64,000 bases of DNA from Breviolum minutum Mf 1.05b.01 (taxonomy: Eukaryota; Sar; Dinophyceae; Suessiales; Symbiodiniaceae): assembly GCA_000507305.1 (NCBI GenBank), contig DF239232.1, forward strand, positions 93,569 to 157,568. Reading direction: 5' to 3'. Below are positions 46,758 to 59,393 of the stretch, in pieces. Made by a program: the position numbers and the translations under genes. Under the pieces are notes generated by a model, which did not search any database, was not told the origin of the DNA, and worked only from the letters and a program-made list of their open reading frames with translations. How positions within the stretch are numbered: position 1 is the first letter of the stretch; each line of letters opens with the position of its first letter.

Positions 46758-48338
46758 CTGAGCCAATGGTGCCAAACAATCTCCTGAGCCATTAGAAAGG
46801 AGGACATCAAGATCGAGGTCCCAAAAAAAGATGGTTAAATACTCCCAGATTGGATAGATTCCCTGAAACCATTTTGATGAGGGATAGATGGTTAGAGCTT
46901 CCTCAAGATCTCTGAGAAACGCCACTTGAAGAAACTTTTGAAATTCATTTATATAAGCCAAAAGCATGGCATTTAAAAGTGCACTTCGCAGATGGTCAAA
47001 GATGGTCAATGGAGGATACGCATTGTCTAAAATCTGGCGGTCATCCATCCGCATTGGCTTGACCGAATAATCATGAAGAACAGTATAATACACCCACAAA
47101 TCATCACGAGTGAGCATTTCGAGCATCTGAAAACATGGAGTGGTTGTTCTAGATTGCTTGTAGGATTTAGGATTCATTCACACTGACCAAAAACGGACCT
47201 ACATGAAGCCGTAATCTTTTAAGAAGACGTTCTGCACGCCAAGGGGCGTTGTGCAAATACCTTGGCAACGGTCGGCACACCAAGCTATATTGCTTCCGAG
47301 GTTTCGAAACTTTTCAGATTCAGAATACCTTGTGACCTTTTTGGATAGGAGTCACCTACATGCATGATATAAATATTATATAATATATTATATATATATT
47401 AAATCATAACTGTCTAGTATCCAATCTAATCTACTTGAATCTAATCTAATCTCATCTAATCGATCTAATCTAATATAAAAGTATCTGATCGAATTAAATC
47501 TTGTCAAATCTAATCTACTAAAATCGAATCCAGCCCAATCTAATCCAATCTAGACTAATTTGGTCTCAGTTAATCTAATGTAGTAATATAAAAATCTGAT
47601 CTTATCTAGTCTAACCTTCTCTTATCTTATCTTATCTTTCCTAAGCTAATCTATCTATATAGCCTAATCTATCTAGTCTAGTCTATCTTATCAATCAATC
47701 TTATCAATCTTATCAATCTTATCAATCTTATCAATCAATCAATTCATCAATCGATCAATCAATCTATCAATCTATCTATCTAATGATCTAGCTTTGTATA
47801 AATCAACTCTTCCTCTATATCATGCTATCTCCAACTATTTGCATGTTCTAAACATTAGACGAAGGTGCCATAAGGCACCTGGGATGTTTGCCATGTTCTG
47901 ATTCTCTGGCGAGTAATCCTGGCAGACAGTGGTGAGTTCCTACAGCTGATGGAGAAAATCCAGGCCAGAACGGGTGCATATGATACTGTTGATGGAAGAA
48001 ATCCCAAACAACCACCTGGGATGTAACATGAAAGCCTGTACATAATGGGATAAACATGGATAAACTACCTATCAACAGGTGCAGGATTTCTTCCGTCTTC
48101 CATCAACAGTATGATATCCCAAAAATATTTGGTGTTTTCATCATTTAGTGATAATCCTGGCATACGTATGTAAGATGGGAATCGGCCCAATTGGATGACC
48201 AAAAGGAAAAATGATCCTAAAGACATTAACAAAACAACAATGGATATGATATTCTAGTATTCCAGGGCCAACTTCACCCTACAATCACGGACCCTCTGTG
48301 GCTTCCCCCCTTCTGCCTCGTCGTTTTGCACACGATAC
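46758..48338 (-). CDS. Minus-strand gene model 8, four internal exons, unknown protein
   Basis: Exons 48338-48293 (YRVQNDEAEGGKPQR), 47939-47879 (ELTTVCQDYSPENQNMANIP), 47309-47203 (SKPRKQYSLVCRPLPRYLHN...) and 47126-46758 (MLEMLTRDDLWVYYTVLHDY...) join in phase for 194 codons. Acceptors at 48338, 47939 and 47126 follow strong pyrimidine tracts; donors are GTCCGT, GTGCCT and GTAGGT. The 123-codon exon is the longest in the window. It is rich in Trp, Tyr and Leu (FDHLRSALLNAMLLAYINEF; FLRDLEEALTIYPSSKWFQG), which suggests a helical-repeat fold. It ends near a GC or GT donor (46758 or 46756). The plus strand of the third exon contains a kinase-like motif, judged accidental. Start and end not found; models 7 and 8 might be one gene. 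Confidence 0.45.
47414..47795. repeat. Degenerate TCTAA / ATCAATCTT array
   Basis: TCTAATC-type units give way to TATCT and then ATCAATCTT units over about 380 bases, in an intron of model 8 (between 47879 and 47309). Confidence 0.75.
47981..48114. mobile_element. Family B copy
   Basis: ATACTGTTGATGGAAGAAAT at the left and TTCCATCAACAGTAT at the right. Confidence 0.6.
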
Positions 48339-48832
48339 CTCGACAAAATTTCGGGTAAGGAAAGGCACCCAGCAAAACAAAGAGTCCATTCCCAACGCTG
48401 GCTGATTCTGCTTTTTTGTTGGCATACGTTTTCCGAGGTCAGGCGATTTTTCAGAAGCATCCATCCCTTCAAGTGTCACCATTGAATTTCATCCAATTCG
48501 TCAGAAGTTGTGTTACTTCCAGAAGTGCGCCTAATGGAATGTACCTCAAGGTCGTCTCACAACAAATTGATGCCACTAGCTACCAGAATCAGCAGTTTGT
48601 GGTTGGGGGATTGGGGGATTGTTAAAAAAGATTTCCCAACTACAAGTAGAATATACAAACATGCAGTTTGGGTCATCAGTGTGTGTGTGTGCAGATTCGC
48701 GTCACATCGCCAAGTCACATGTAGTAATGTAATGTAGGTGCTGCGCTCACACAAGTGCCCTTCACACCAGCCTCACATGCCTTGACGCCGAGCTGAAGAT
48801 GAACTGGTGGTTTGTAAGTCTCAAACTGACCA

Positions 48833-48932
48833 TTTGATGGTTCAGAAATCCGGTAAACTCACCAGTTGAGGTTGGTAGTTTTTCCCATGATCTACAAGGT
48901 TTTATTATATATTCCATCAACAGTATAATATC
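48833..48932. mobile_element. Family B copy
   Basis: TTGATGGTTCAGAAATCC at the left and TTCCATCAACAGTATAA at the right. Confidence 0.55.
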
Positions 48933-49039
48933 TCAATTGAGTTACCTGGTTCCAAACCACCATTTTTTGTATCTATGTGAAATTCCGGTACGACTGGTTT
49001 TTACATCCATTTCGTGATTCGTCGGATAAAGAGTATGGA

Positions 49040-49206
49040 GACTACTTGGAGGATCATCCCATTTAGTAAGTAGTTAGCAACTATGGTGAGCGTAAGTCCC
49101 CTAGACCGGGGGTTGTGGGACCCCTTCCAAATGGCCAAACTTCATGGCTTATAGATGGGGGGTTATTAACCACTTACTAAACGGGATGGCCGTCCAAGTA
49201 GGGGGG
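49040..49206. repeat. GGAGGATC repeat
   Basis: GGAGGATCATC at the left and a GTTGTGGGACCCCTTCC core. It matches 56513-56661 in reverse complement. Confidence 0.4.
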
Positions 49207-50218
49207 AGGAAACCATCGTCACCTCATCGAATACCATCATAGGACTCTGAAGAGCTTGGTGCAATTTCTGTTGGAAGACAAAAAAAACTAGTTTACCACA
49301 CAAATAACATGTAAGATGGAGAATACCCTCCAGGGAACAAGGAAACATATCCCACCCTGGGGAAAAGGGAAAGCGCCTTGGTAGGGGATATCTTAAGTCC
49401 CAGAAGAATATCCCTATTATACTTGTAACAGTATTCTCCCTAAAAAATCCACCATGAAAGTGGATGTCCCAGCTGATTCAATCGTTTAAAGTAACAATTT
49501 CACTCATTTTCGGGAAACCCCCACAATTGAAACAGCCAAAAAATTGATCAATCCCAGGGGTTGCTCTTTCCAAATGGTAGGAGATACTTAGGGGGCGATT
49601 AAGATGCGATTAAGTATTTGAAGGAACACACCGTACCTGGCCAGCAGGATTCCAAAAAAGATCACGGGGGTACATGTTAATTTGTATACGTCTGTTACGT
49701 TGATGTCTGCTGTAACCCCATGCATAGGATTTATGTCATGCATAGGATTTATGTTCAAGTTACAGTACATCAACCTCGCATTCTCGAAAAAGCCATCTCT
49801 TTAGAATGCTTCTCAGGCAAATACTGAAAACCCAAAGATATTCCAGATGTGCAATGGCCATGCCTATATACTTTAGGCAAACAATGATATTTCACCAGAA
49901 CGAACAACGGAAGCAGCTGATAAAAGGCTGCAAACAACGACCAGAGATTTTTCACTGCTCATTTGAAGTCACACTCGTGTAGCAACCACTTTGACCACAT
50001 AAAAGACATGTCGTTCGCAATGAGATCTCAAGTTCAACTACCCAAAAGTCACATCATGAAACTCACTCATTTCGTGATGTTGACTTTCCAAGAAAAACTC
50101 AACAAAGAAAACGCCACCATTTTGAGCAACGCTGCTCCCCTGCCAGATTAGTCCAAGCAACACTCCTCCGACCCATTAACCTTGCAAGGCGTGGGAACCG
50201 TTTGTGACAGTATTTCTA

Positions 50219-50329
50219 TAGTTGGTGGTTTTTCACCAACCCAGTTGAAAAATATATGCTCGTCAAAATGAATTATTTCCCCAAAAAATCGGGATGGAAA
50301 TAAAGATAGTTCAGTTGCCACCACCTAGA
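50219..50329. mobile_element. Family A copy
   Basis: GTTGGTGGTTTTTCACC at the left and TTGCCACCACCTAG at the right. Confidence 0.5.
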
Positions 50330-50437
50330 TTTTCATTAGCTGCTTCTAGATGGCCAAAACCCCTCACATGATGTGGGTACAGTATGATTCGTCAGTCATG
50401 AAAGATGAACATCATCTGGTTTTAGATTTAGATGTTG

Positions 50438-50506
50438 GTGGTTTATAATTAAATGGAAAACGGATGATTTGAGGGGTACCCCTATTTTTGGCAACATCCA
50501 TTTGAG
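50438..50506. mobile_element. Family C, right half only
   Basis: TGGTTTATAATTAAATGG through CTATTTTTGGCAACATCCAT. Confidence 0.5.
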
Positions 50507-50613
50507 GTTCTAAAATTCATGAAAGAAAGTAGCTCGAAGCGAATCTATTCAACTCTTATAGTAATGCCACAAAAAAATCACCTCCCTCCGTCTGAAAAAA
50601 AACATAATCAATC

Positions 50614-51041
50614 CTATCCTTTCGTGGGTTTCGGAAAAAACACCACGGTTTGTTTCGTCAAGTGGCCTATGCAGTAAATCTAGGCAAAAACAGCAGGGTG
50701 GGCTATTGGAGTGAAAAAAAGGCGGGCGCTTGCGAGGAATGTTCTCCATATAAACATCACTACCAAAAGATGGGAAAACCATCGTTTTAAGCTCCTGGGG
50801 CGGGTTATGTTTAAAGCCCCTTCAAAGGGAACATGGAGCAAACTTTGAGTCTGGGCCAATTGACCAAATACTTCACCAATCTGAATGTCTTCCACTTGGC
50901 ATTTTGTGGAACGATTTTCTGATAGTAGTCCCTTCCAGGCCCCTTGGTGATTGTTGGGAAAAAAAAAGACTGTTGTTCTCTTTCATTGTTTACCAATTGT
51001 GCTCCAGTAGGTTCCTCTGACTCTTCGGGTACTGCCCCCAT
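50614..51041 (-). CDS. Minus-strand gene model 9, four exons, small unknown protein of 88 aa
   Basis: Exons 51041-50994 (MGAVPEESEEPTGAQL), 50942-50877 (GPGRDYYQKIVPQNAKWKTF, RL), 50850-50764 (TQSLLHVPFEGALNITRPRS...) and 50679-50614 (IYCIGHLTKQTVVFFPKPTK, G, stop) all start and end in phase 0 with GT-AG borders. Introns are 51, 26 and 84 nt; the first and third have long T tracts. The whole gene fits in 428 nt from ATG to TAG. The 26-nt intron is unusually short, though reading through it shifts frame. The protein is basic in its second half. No family recognised. Confidence 0.45.
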
Positions 51042-51411
51042 GATACTGATGTATGCATGGATCCACTGTACAAGGATTAAGTTTTAGGTCTAAACAACAT
51101 ATTGTCCCAGTCGCATATCTCTAAGCCTTCAAAGGTCAATGTTTGAATGCTGATTTCAGGTGGGAATTCCCGATGATAGGTAGGATTCAAATTCTCAGCA
51201 ATGTGGATCTTAAGAGAACTGGAAGCCACCAACCTGAATAACACCCAACTCAACCTCGAAATTGATCATTTGTAGAGTTTGTAGTTTGTAGAAACTTTCC
51301 CGGCTAAACATTTTCGCGATGTTCATCTTTGTCTTCGGATGTGTTACCACCAAGAGGCTGTTTTTCGCAAGATTCTTGGGCCCCGCTTAAATACTATAAT
51401 AGAAATATAGA

Positions 51412-51519
51412 AACTAGTTTGTGGTTTCAACCCAATTGAAAAATATGAGTCAAAATGGGAATCTTCTCCTAAATAGGGGCGAAAATGCTGTAAAAGAATA
51501 TTTGAAACCACCACCTAGC
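51412..51519. mobile_element. Family A copy
   Basis: CTAGTTTGTGGTTTCAACCC at the left and TTTGAAACCACCACCTAG at the right. Confidence 0.6.
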
Positions 51520-52270
51520 AATTTTGATGAACCTGGAAATATACCATCACAAGTCCTATAGGAAACCGTTGTCCCTTCGTTTGAAAACCCGTTTTCTCCC
51601 AACGAATCTCAAACGTTGAAGAAACGAGTCAAACTGAACCTGCACGGCTGGTGGCATGACACCTGCCGGACATTCAGTCAACTCCAGTAGTCCAATTGTC
51701 GGAAATGGTGAAATTTCAAAGGTGCCAAATCATCTGGTTGTTTAGGGGTCCTTTTTTGAGTTTTTAAAGTTTTTGGGGTGATGCAATCATACGTTTTTGG
51801 GGGTGATACACCTATGCTTGTACACCTACATCATACGTCTACTGGTGTTTTTTCAAGTTTTTGTGTCCTCAAAATGACGCTAGCCGCTAGCCTTTTGAGG
51901 GGTTGGGTTGGACCGGATCCAAAAATGGCAATTTGGTCATTTTGTTTTGTGTGGTTGTGACTTGACCAACTCTTTGGGCAACTTGATATCCTCCAGGGAA
52001 GTCCTTGGGGGAAGTTGGGAAAATCATTTTTCCCTCAAAAAAAATGCCGCACTGGTAGGGGGATATGTTTAATTCGCAGGAGGCTATCATAAATGAATAT
52101 AAGTGACCACCTGGGGAACCGGAATCCGCCCCAAAAAGAAGGCCTATCATTCAATGAGAGTTTCAAAGATTCAAATGGATGTGTTTTTTTGGGGATAAAA
52201 ACACATATCAATCACTTGATTCCCTTTGGAAGCTGTGTGGAGTGTGTTTCTTTTTGGGGCTGGAGGAAAA

Positions 52271-52340
<70 letters not shown>

Positions 52341-52437
52341 TTGTTGGTGGTTTCAACCCCCTTGAAAAATATTAGTCAAGTTGGAAATCTTCCCCAAATA
52401 CGGGTGAAAATATAAACTATTTGAAACCACCACCCAG

Positions 52438-52494
<57 letters not shown>

Positions 52495-52500
52495 ACATCA
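52271..52500. repeat. ATC array split by a family-A element
   Basis: ATC triplets fill 52271-52340 and 52438-52500, with the family-A copy between. Confidence 0.85.
52341..52437. mobile_element. Family A copy inserted in an ATC microsatellite
   Basis: TTGTTGGTGGTTTCAACCCC at the left and TTTGAAACCACCACCCAG at the right. ATC repeats lie on both sides. Confidence 0.6.
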
Positions 52501-53265
52501 TCATCAACAACAACAACAACAACCACAAAACACAAATCTACCTTCCTTGATTCTGGTAAGCTTCATGATTTTCGCTCCAAAACTCCCACTTTTGGCTTCG
52601 CCTACGAAAAAAAGCACCACCAGCAGGAAGAGTACTCCAAACGCCACCGAGGGAACCTCAACATTCAGGTGACTTTTCAGCGGAAACTCCAGCCATGACC
52701 GGGCCATGTGACTTTTCACAGTTCAATGACTGGGGTGCAAACCTGAAAAAAAAAACATCAGAAGTTGGGTTTTTTTGTAAGAATCCCTGGATTTTTCGGT
52801 ATTTCCGTGCCCCTTCTAACTCTTCATCAGATTACAGGATGCTTCTGAGAAGAATGGATGTTCACCCTTGATGCTTCCTTGCTGCATCGTTTTTTTCCAG
52901 CTCACAGTTCTCTTTCAGTGAAGCACCCATTTGCAGGGGGTCAAATTCTTCCAAAGTTCACAGACTGTGCGAAGAAAGGTGGTGTTGAGTTGTCTATCCA
53001 AACTGGAAGACGTTGCTTAATTCTCGTTCAATTGGAACAAAAAACCATGGCTCTGCTCGGATATTGAAAATTGGAGGACAAGGATTTCTGTAGCGTCATT
53101 TTCCAACAAACTGCTGATAAGCTGTGTTCAGCAACCAAGAGAAGCCAAATACGTCCCCTTAGCACCTTGTGAGACATAGCCTTCCTATTTTTTAAAGACA
53201 TTAGTGAACATTGTCATTCATCCAAATGTTCATGTGTCACAATGAAGATGTAGAACAGTATCTAA

Positions 53266-53560
<295 letters not shown>

Positions 53561-53725
53561 CTATTTGTATGCAATATAGTGGTTAGATACTATTCAACGT
53601 ATGTATAAAAATATGGTCTTTGTCCACCTTTTTGGTCCGTTTGTTACCAAGGTACAAGGAGATTAAGAGGCAGCGACTTCCCTGGTGGCGCAGCAAAAAT
53701 GAAGCAGATGAAGCTGGGGTTACCC

Positions 53726-53834
53726 TCCCTGAAACTAACAGTTCGCCCCTAAAAATGGATGGTTGGAAGACAATCCTTTCCTTTTGGAAAGACCTATGTT
53801 CAGGTGCGAACCGTTAGTTTCAGGGAAGGTAAAC
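53726..53834. mobile_element. Family D copy, near-perfect ends
   Basis: ACCCTCCCTGAAACTAACAG at the left and CCGTTAGTTTCAGGGAAGGT at the right. Confidence 0.6.
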
Positions 53835-55064
53835 TATTGCCATTGGCTTTTTTGATATTTTGCACCGAAGACTATCCTGGCGTCTTAGGTCAATACTAAA
53901 CATAAACGCATTAAAAAAAGAAGATAAACATTGGAGGTTTTTCCTGTGCGACGACGTTCGTAAAAGGTTTGTAACTGTTTGATTGTGGTGGTTAACACCC
54001 TCGTCTGGCCTCAAGAAACTCACCAGCTTCGGTATTTGGCGGGGCACTGTCAAAGGAATCAGATTTGTATAGGGTGCTACAAATGTCTTTGCAGTAGATA
54101 TGACACTGTATATTGCTGCGTGTATATGTCATATCTATATTCAAATTGTATATTTACATGTGTACTATATCATATCTTAAATATGTATGTTTGCAAGTAT
54201 GTTATATCGTGCGAATGTACCTTATGTTTGTATCTTGCAGTACATTATATCACATGTACATATCATTCATATAGATCAAATACACTAATATATCTTCTTA
54301 AGTATCCCCCACTCATTCACCACAACACCAAACAGCGTCCCAAAACTGCTGTACCTCTTTCTTTCTTATTCTCGCTCTTCAGAGACCGAGCGCTGTCATC
54401 CTCCTGGGGTTGTCCCATCTTGGAAAGACGGCTTGACGTAGTTTGCTGATCAAAAAATATGTCTGTTTTATACGTAATGTTTGCACATAATAACCATTAA
54501 TAACTTTAGCATATGGATGCATACCTACATTCGTACTATTTGTATGTATATATATACATTGTATTATACGGATATTAGTCTTTTGTGTGTGTGTATCAGC
54601 GGGTGTGTGTGTGTGTGCACGTATACTCCAAAAATTTGCCACCATACTCTTGAAGTGCCGTGCCTAGTTTTTTGTTTGTATCCATGGTAGGTCGGTTGTT
54701 CTATCTCTATCGTTCATCAAGCTCATAAATCCTCTGAGAGCTTACTAGGCAATGTTTTTTCAAAGTCACTAGATAAACAATAATCGGTGCTTCGTAGTGG
54801 GAGATTGATGCAGTTCACAAAATCCAGCACTTAGGAAGGCAACAAAAAACCCTGCTCAATTAATTTGATATTTACCAAAAAACACACCTGGTTTTATCAC
54901 CAGCTTTCTCCATCAAATCACTCGATCCCAACTTCGTAGCTTCCAACCCAAACCAGATCATCTCAAAGAAAGAATTGTTAACACCAGTAGCCTAGTACAT
55001 TCTATGCATCTGTACGCCATATGATAAGCTGTATATGTATATATATATATATGTTATGTCTGTG

Positions 55065-55183
55065 TGTACACCTCCGAAAATTAACACATCGCCCCTGAAA
55101 AATGATGGTTGGAAGACGATCCTTTCCTATTGGGGCCCGGTGACTAATTTTAGGGGCCAACTGTTAATCTTCGGGCAAGGTAT
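55065..55183. mobile_element. Family D copy
   Basis: TACACCTCCGAAAATTAACA at the left and TGTTAATCTTCGGGCAAGGT at the right. Confidence 0.5.
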
Positions 55184-55488
55184 CTCTTTGTTTTCACACA
55201 TTCAAGCCCAGGGCTTAGTAGATTTGGATGAATCAAAACCAAACTCTGTAAACCAATTTAGATCCTTAGGTACCCATCTCTGGCGGCTTTTTTTCCGAAA
55301 ATGTATAGGGGACAAATCTGCAACCTTGTCAAACCCTCCGTGAATCACATTCCCACGCTTGGAAACTGGTCCATCCTCTCTGCTAGCTACAACAGCCGCT
55401 CGGTCGGCCTGAAGAAGAGAAATTGTCGTTGTGCTAATTTGGTTCTTGCTCTGAACAAAACCCCCCCCTGATGACGCAGTTGGGAAAT

Positions 55489-55576
55489 GCATCATTATCA
55501 TTATCATCATTATCATCATCATCATCATCATCATCATCTTCTTCTTCTTCTTCATCATCATCATCATCATCATCAT
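55489..55576. repeat. ATC/TTC microsatellite
   Basis: ATC triplets with ATT and TTC variants. Confidence 0.85.
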
Positions 55577-55774
55577 GCCTGAACATACCCCCATCTCACT
55601 TGGGCAGTTAGTGAGTTGTCCATGAAAGTGTAACGTTTTTCAGTGGGACCCTTTTTTTCGGAGACCAGTGCTGTGGCGAGTTGAAAACCCACCAAACCCC
55701 GTGAGATATACAATCGGTGCCTCCGGCGCTTCCCAGCAGATAGAAGGCAGCCCCAAAGATTGTTTTATGAAAAC

Positions 55775-55898
55775 ATACTGTTTATGGAAGAAATCCCAAG
55801 GCCAACCACCTGGGATGGTCATAAAACCTTGTAGATAGTGTGTGATAAACCACCAACCTCAACTGTTTAGCAGGATTTCTGAACCATCAACAGTAGCA
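55775..55898. mobile_element. Family B copy
   Basis: ATACTGTTTATGGAAGAAAT at the left and GAACCATCAACAGTAG at the right. Confidence 0.55.
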
Positions 55899-55913
55899 CA
55901 CTTGCTGATTTAA

Positions 55914-56000
55914 ACTTAAAAACCCACTTTGAAAAAATATTCGTCCAAATCGGAATCTTCCCCAAATAGGGGCAAAAATAGTTGAAACCACCACTGGATG
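55914..56000. mobile_element. Family A, diverged copy
   Basis: It keeps the GGAATCTTCCCCAAATAGGG core and a TTGAAACCACCACTGG right end. Confidence 0.45.
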
Positions 56001-56512
56001 TATTTATATATATATATATACTATAAATGTGAATTAATAGTGGGATTTTAGGTGGGTTACCCTCCCTGAAACTAAGATAGCCCTGAAAATAGGGTTTCCC
56101 AAAGGAAACTCAGGGTAGACTTTCGAACACTTCTCAATGACAGATACTCAATTCCTCAATGACAGATACTCAATCTAGGATCGCTGAGGGATTTATATAT
56201 ATATATAATATATATACATACTCAATATATCATTTCAGGTCCCCCCAGTTTTTCCTTCTCATGTTCCGGTTTTATCCTTTTTATCCCTGGCCGAAACACC
56301 GTTTTCACCAGCTCCAAACCTTCATCCCCAACTGCCGGGCCCCCATCCCCAACTACCGGGCCCCCAATCGTCCCGTCGCCTTGGGAATTTCTACATCCTT
56401 CGCTTCTCCCTTCTCAAGTTTCTCAGCTTTCTCAGCATCCAACAGTGTAGGACCATTCACCTCAAGCTCACGGAGGATACATGCGGATCGGCTTTTTTAC
56501 TGGATGTAAGTA

Positions 56513-56661
56513 GCTAGGAGGATCGGCCCCCCAATTATTTCAGCCATGAAGTTGAAACAGCCATTTGAAAAGGGGTCCCATAACCCGATCCTTATAGGGG
56601 ACTTACTAATGATCACCATGGTCACTCACAACGTATCCCAACTCAGATGATCCTCCAAGCA
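56513..56661. repeat. GGAGGATC repeat, reverse orientation
   Basis: AGGAGGATCGGCCCCC at the left and ATGATCCTCCAAGC at the right. It shares AAGGGGTCCCATAACCC with the reverse of 49040-49206. Confidence 0.4.
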
Positions 56662-56754
56662 TGGAACGAATCTAGGGTCATGAACTTCACCCCCCGAAAA
56701 TTCAAAATGGAACCCCCCAATGTGAAACTGGAAAATCTGTAGCTGTTTGATGTC

Positions 56755-56868
56755 TTACACCCTGGAAGATTAACGGCTTTTGAACCCAAAAATGGAGCTG
56801 GATGGAAGATGTTTTTCCTTTTCAAATGGATGAGTTTCAGGTTTGATATGTTGGTTTTCCAGGATGTA
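56755..56868. mobile_element. Family D, second subtype
   Basis: TACACCCTGGAAGATTAACG at the left and ATGTTGGTTTTCCAGGATGT at the right. Confidence 0.5.
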
Positions 56869-56979
56869 TTCAATCTGGCGGCCAGCAATTGTTTCAGAGA
56901 TGTTCACTCTTTACTGACTAGAGTTTACCACTTCACTTGAGTTTTGAAGCGCGATTTCTTCCTTTTTAAGGTTGAATGA

Positions 56980-57093
56980 TTATGTACACCCCCTAAAAAC
57001 CAACGTTACACCTGAAAATTGATGGTTGGAAGGCTATATTCCTGTTAAGGGAAGGCTGTTTTCAAGGGCTATGTTAGTTTTTGGGAGGGTAGT
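56980..57093. mobile_element. Family D copy
   Basis: TACACCCCCTAAAAACCAAC at the left and GTTAGTTTTTGGGAGGGTA at the right. Confidence 0.55.
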
Positions 57094-57688
57094 TTATCAA
57101 GCAATCAACCAATTTTTGCAGAAGATTCAATCAACTTTGGAAATTAGATCAGAACAGGCCGAGTACTCGTACCACAGCTTTCGAGGGTTGGATTCGAGCG
57201 GTTTGAAGATGTGGGTTTTTGTTGGATTTTTTGTTATCCAAGAGGACAAAAGTCACAGCGCTGGGAAGTGTTTTTGACCTTTTTTGAATTTTTCAAAATT
57301 TGAAGTGTCCATGGAAGTAAGTAACTAGTTGGTTGATTTCTAACCTTATTTATGGGACTTACAACCTACTTATATTTGGGTTATAATTATAATCCATTTA
57401 CTAAGTACCAGGACCATAGACATCCCAGTACTGATGTTGCAATCTTCATACTATTCACATCAGGTTTCTTCTGGAATTCGGAAGTGTTCTTCTGTGAAAG
57501 GTTGCAGAAAATATCTGGCGGCATTTTTTGGGTGAAAGACTTAGGGAATCTGACGCCGATAGGTATAAAAAAAACCCTTTTGTTGTCTCCTCTTTTTTGT
57601 TGGTTTCTTCATACATATTTTAGGGAAAAATTCCGGTCTCACCTTGGCTGTTTTTTTTCCCCATGGTGTTTTACCTACCCCCAACTAC

Positions 57689-57852
57689 CTTTGGAAAAAA
57701 AAAATCCACTGCGGAAGAGCCACTGCCACCATCGGCTCCGTCACCTCCGACTCCTCCAGCGTGGTGGCGGAAGGCGCCCCCGCGCTGGCGGCCGCAGGGG
57801 AGGGTTCGGCGGCCGCGGAAGGTGCCACGGCGGGCGCGGCAGGGGGAAGCGC
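57689..57852 (-). CDS. Ala/Pro-rich exon in a GC-rich island
   Basis: A minus-strand exon follows a superb pyrimidine tract (57853-57890). It encodes a low-complexity linker (ALPPAAPAVAPSAAAEPSPA...) and then TTLEESEVTEPMVAVALPQW. Nearly every third position is G or C, far above the AT-rich flanks. It may end at 57745 (donor GTGACG) or 57689 (donor GTAGTT). Alanine/proline linkers usually join domains or follow targeting peptides; which applies here cannot be told. No adjoining exons were linked. Confidence 0.42.
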
Positions 57853-58159
57853 CTGGTGCAGCCGGGGTGAAAACGGGTGGAGAAAAAAAGGTCCCGTTTC
57901 AGGCTGGAAACAACTGTAAATTTGGGATTTGTATTGTTGATTTTTTGTTGAAAAATGTTTGTTTGTTGTTTGCAATCCTGAAATATCATTGGAAGAAGAG
58001 TTTTTGATATAAGTTGATTTAGGTGCTCAAATGAAGAGAAGTCCAGCAACCATTACAGGCCCCGTATTGCATTGCAATGACAGAATTGGATGAATATCGA
58101 TGAAGCAAGTTTGGATCACATGAAATTCAGTTGAGCAATGAAAAAAAACTTGTTCTTTA

Positions 58160-58312
58160 GGGGATACAGTATAGGGGATTATACTACCCAGTTTAAATAG
58201 GGATTATAATGAAACCAATCAATTCAAGTATCCCTAACCAACCAGGATTCCATGGAAAGTAAGGGACCCCGGTGTTTTTTTTCGTGGCTCAGTTGGCTGG
58301 AATTGGCTGGAA
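58160..58312. repeat. Family F repeat, reverse orientation
   Basis: TAGGGGATTATACTACCCAG through CCATGGAAAGTAAGGGACC is the reverse complement of the other two F copies, with changes. Confidence 0.4.
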
Positions 58313-59359
58313 CTTCATTCACCCTTTGTTTGTGACTGCGCCCTTCTGTTATGACAAACCCCAAGACTAAATATGAAGAGGCAAAAAAATTATCGGCTAT
58401 GAAGGGTATAGTATCAGGTATGAAGGGTTATATATATGAACAAGTGGCTTCTTTCGTTAAGAAGGAGAGGAGAAGTATCAGGTATGCGAAAAAGCTCATG
58501 GATCATCCAATTATTCCACGGGCACTAGCCTTTCCTTCAAGTCATGTGTGGCAGTTTTCAAACCAACCAAGAAATTTTGAAACCAACCGACGGAAGTTGA
58601 AAAAAACCACAGAGAAGTTGAAACCAACCCCTATGTTTTTTGGTAGCTTGAAAAAGGTCAAGTGCACACCATCATCAAACTCATGCGTTTTTTTCCAATC
58701 AGAGACATGTTTTTTTCGATCTTTCCGAATCACAAAAACCCGCGTCCCGTTTCGCCTCGTACTTGGGCTCCTCGGCCTCTACACGAAGGAAGAGGTGTGA
58801 AAAAATCATGTGGGTCAACCCCGGAAAAGGGACCATCCATCCCAAAAAGGAAAGGATCCTCTTAACCAAGCAACATGGCTTTCAGGGGCTACCACTATAT
58901 GTTAGGTGGGAGGGTAGTAGATGGTTATATAATATATATGCTTTTGTTTTATGAATTTAAGGATTCCTGTTACTTTAGCAACAAAGATTTATTAGGGCAA
59001 ACAAAAAATCTGTTTAGACAGAAGTGGGCTAAGTTCTTTGAATCAAAGCTACACCCCTGAAAACTGGAACCAAGAAAAAACAGAAAAAAATGGAAGATTT
59101 TTTTCACTGAACTTGGAAAAACATCATCTTGTTTGTCCATGTTGATGTTTGGGGGCGTAATATGTATATGTATGATATAATGTATATATATATATATATA
59201 TGCATCGAATATCTTCTCATGTTTTCCAAAAATAGTTGTTTGTCCAGTCCAATATTGGTCTCTTGTCCTCACCTATTCGAAAAAGGCATTTGCAGAAAAA
59301 GAAAAAAACTGTTACGTTTTTTTTCACATCACCTTAGAAAGACAGTGTGTCAAAAAGTG

Positions 59360-59393
59360 CACCACCACCACCACCACCACCACCACCACCAAC
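59360..59393. repeat. ACC microsatellite
   Basis: About eleven CAC/ACC triplets. Confidence 0.85.

Noticed and set aside
47224-47300. Plus-strand frame with a protein-kinase activation-loop look (DVLHAKG..., TVGTPSYIASEV)
   Set aside because: The match is striking, but the minus strand of the same bases is an exon that fits model 8 in phase on both sides with a GTAGGT donor, and no other kinase exon was found on the plus strand. I treat it as chance; stranded RNA-seq would decide.
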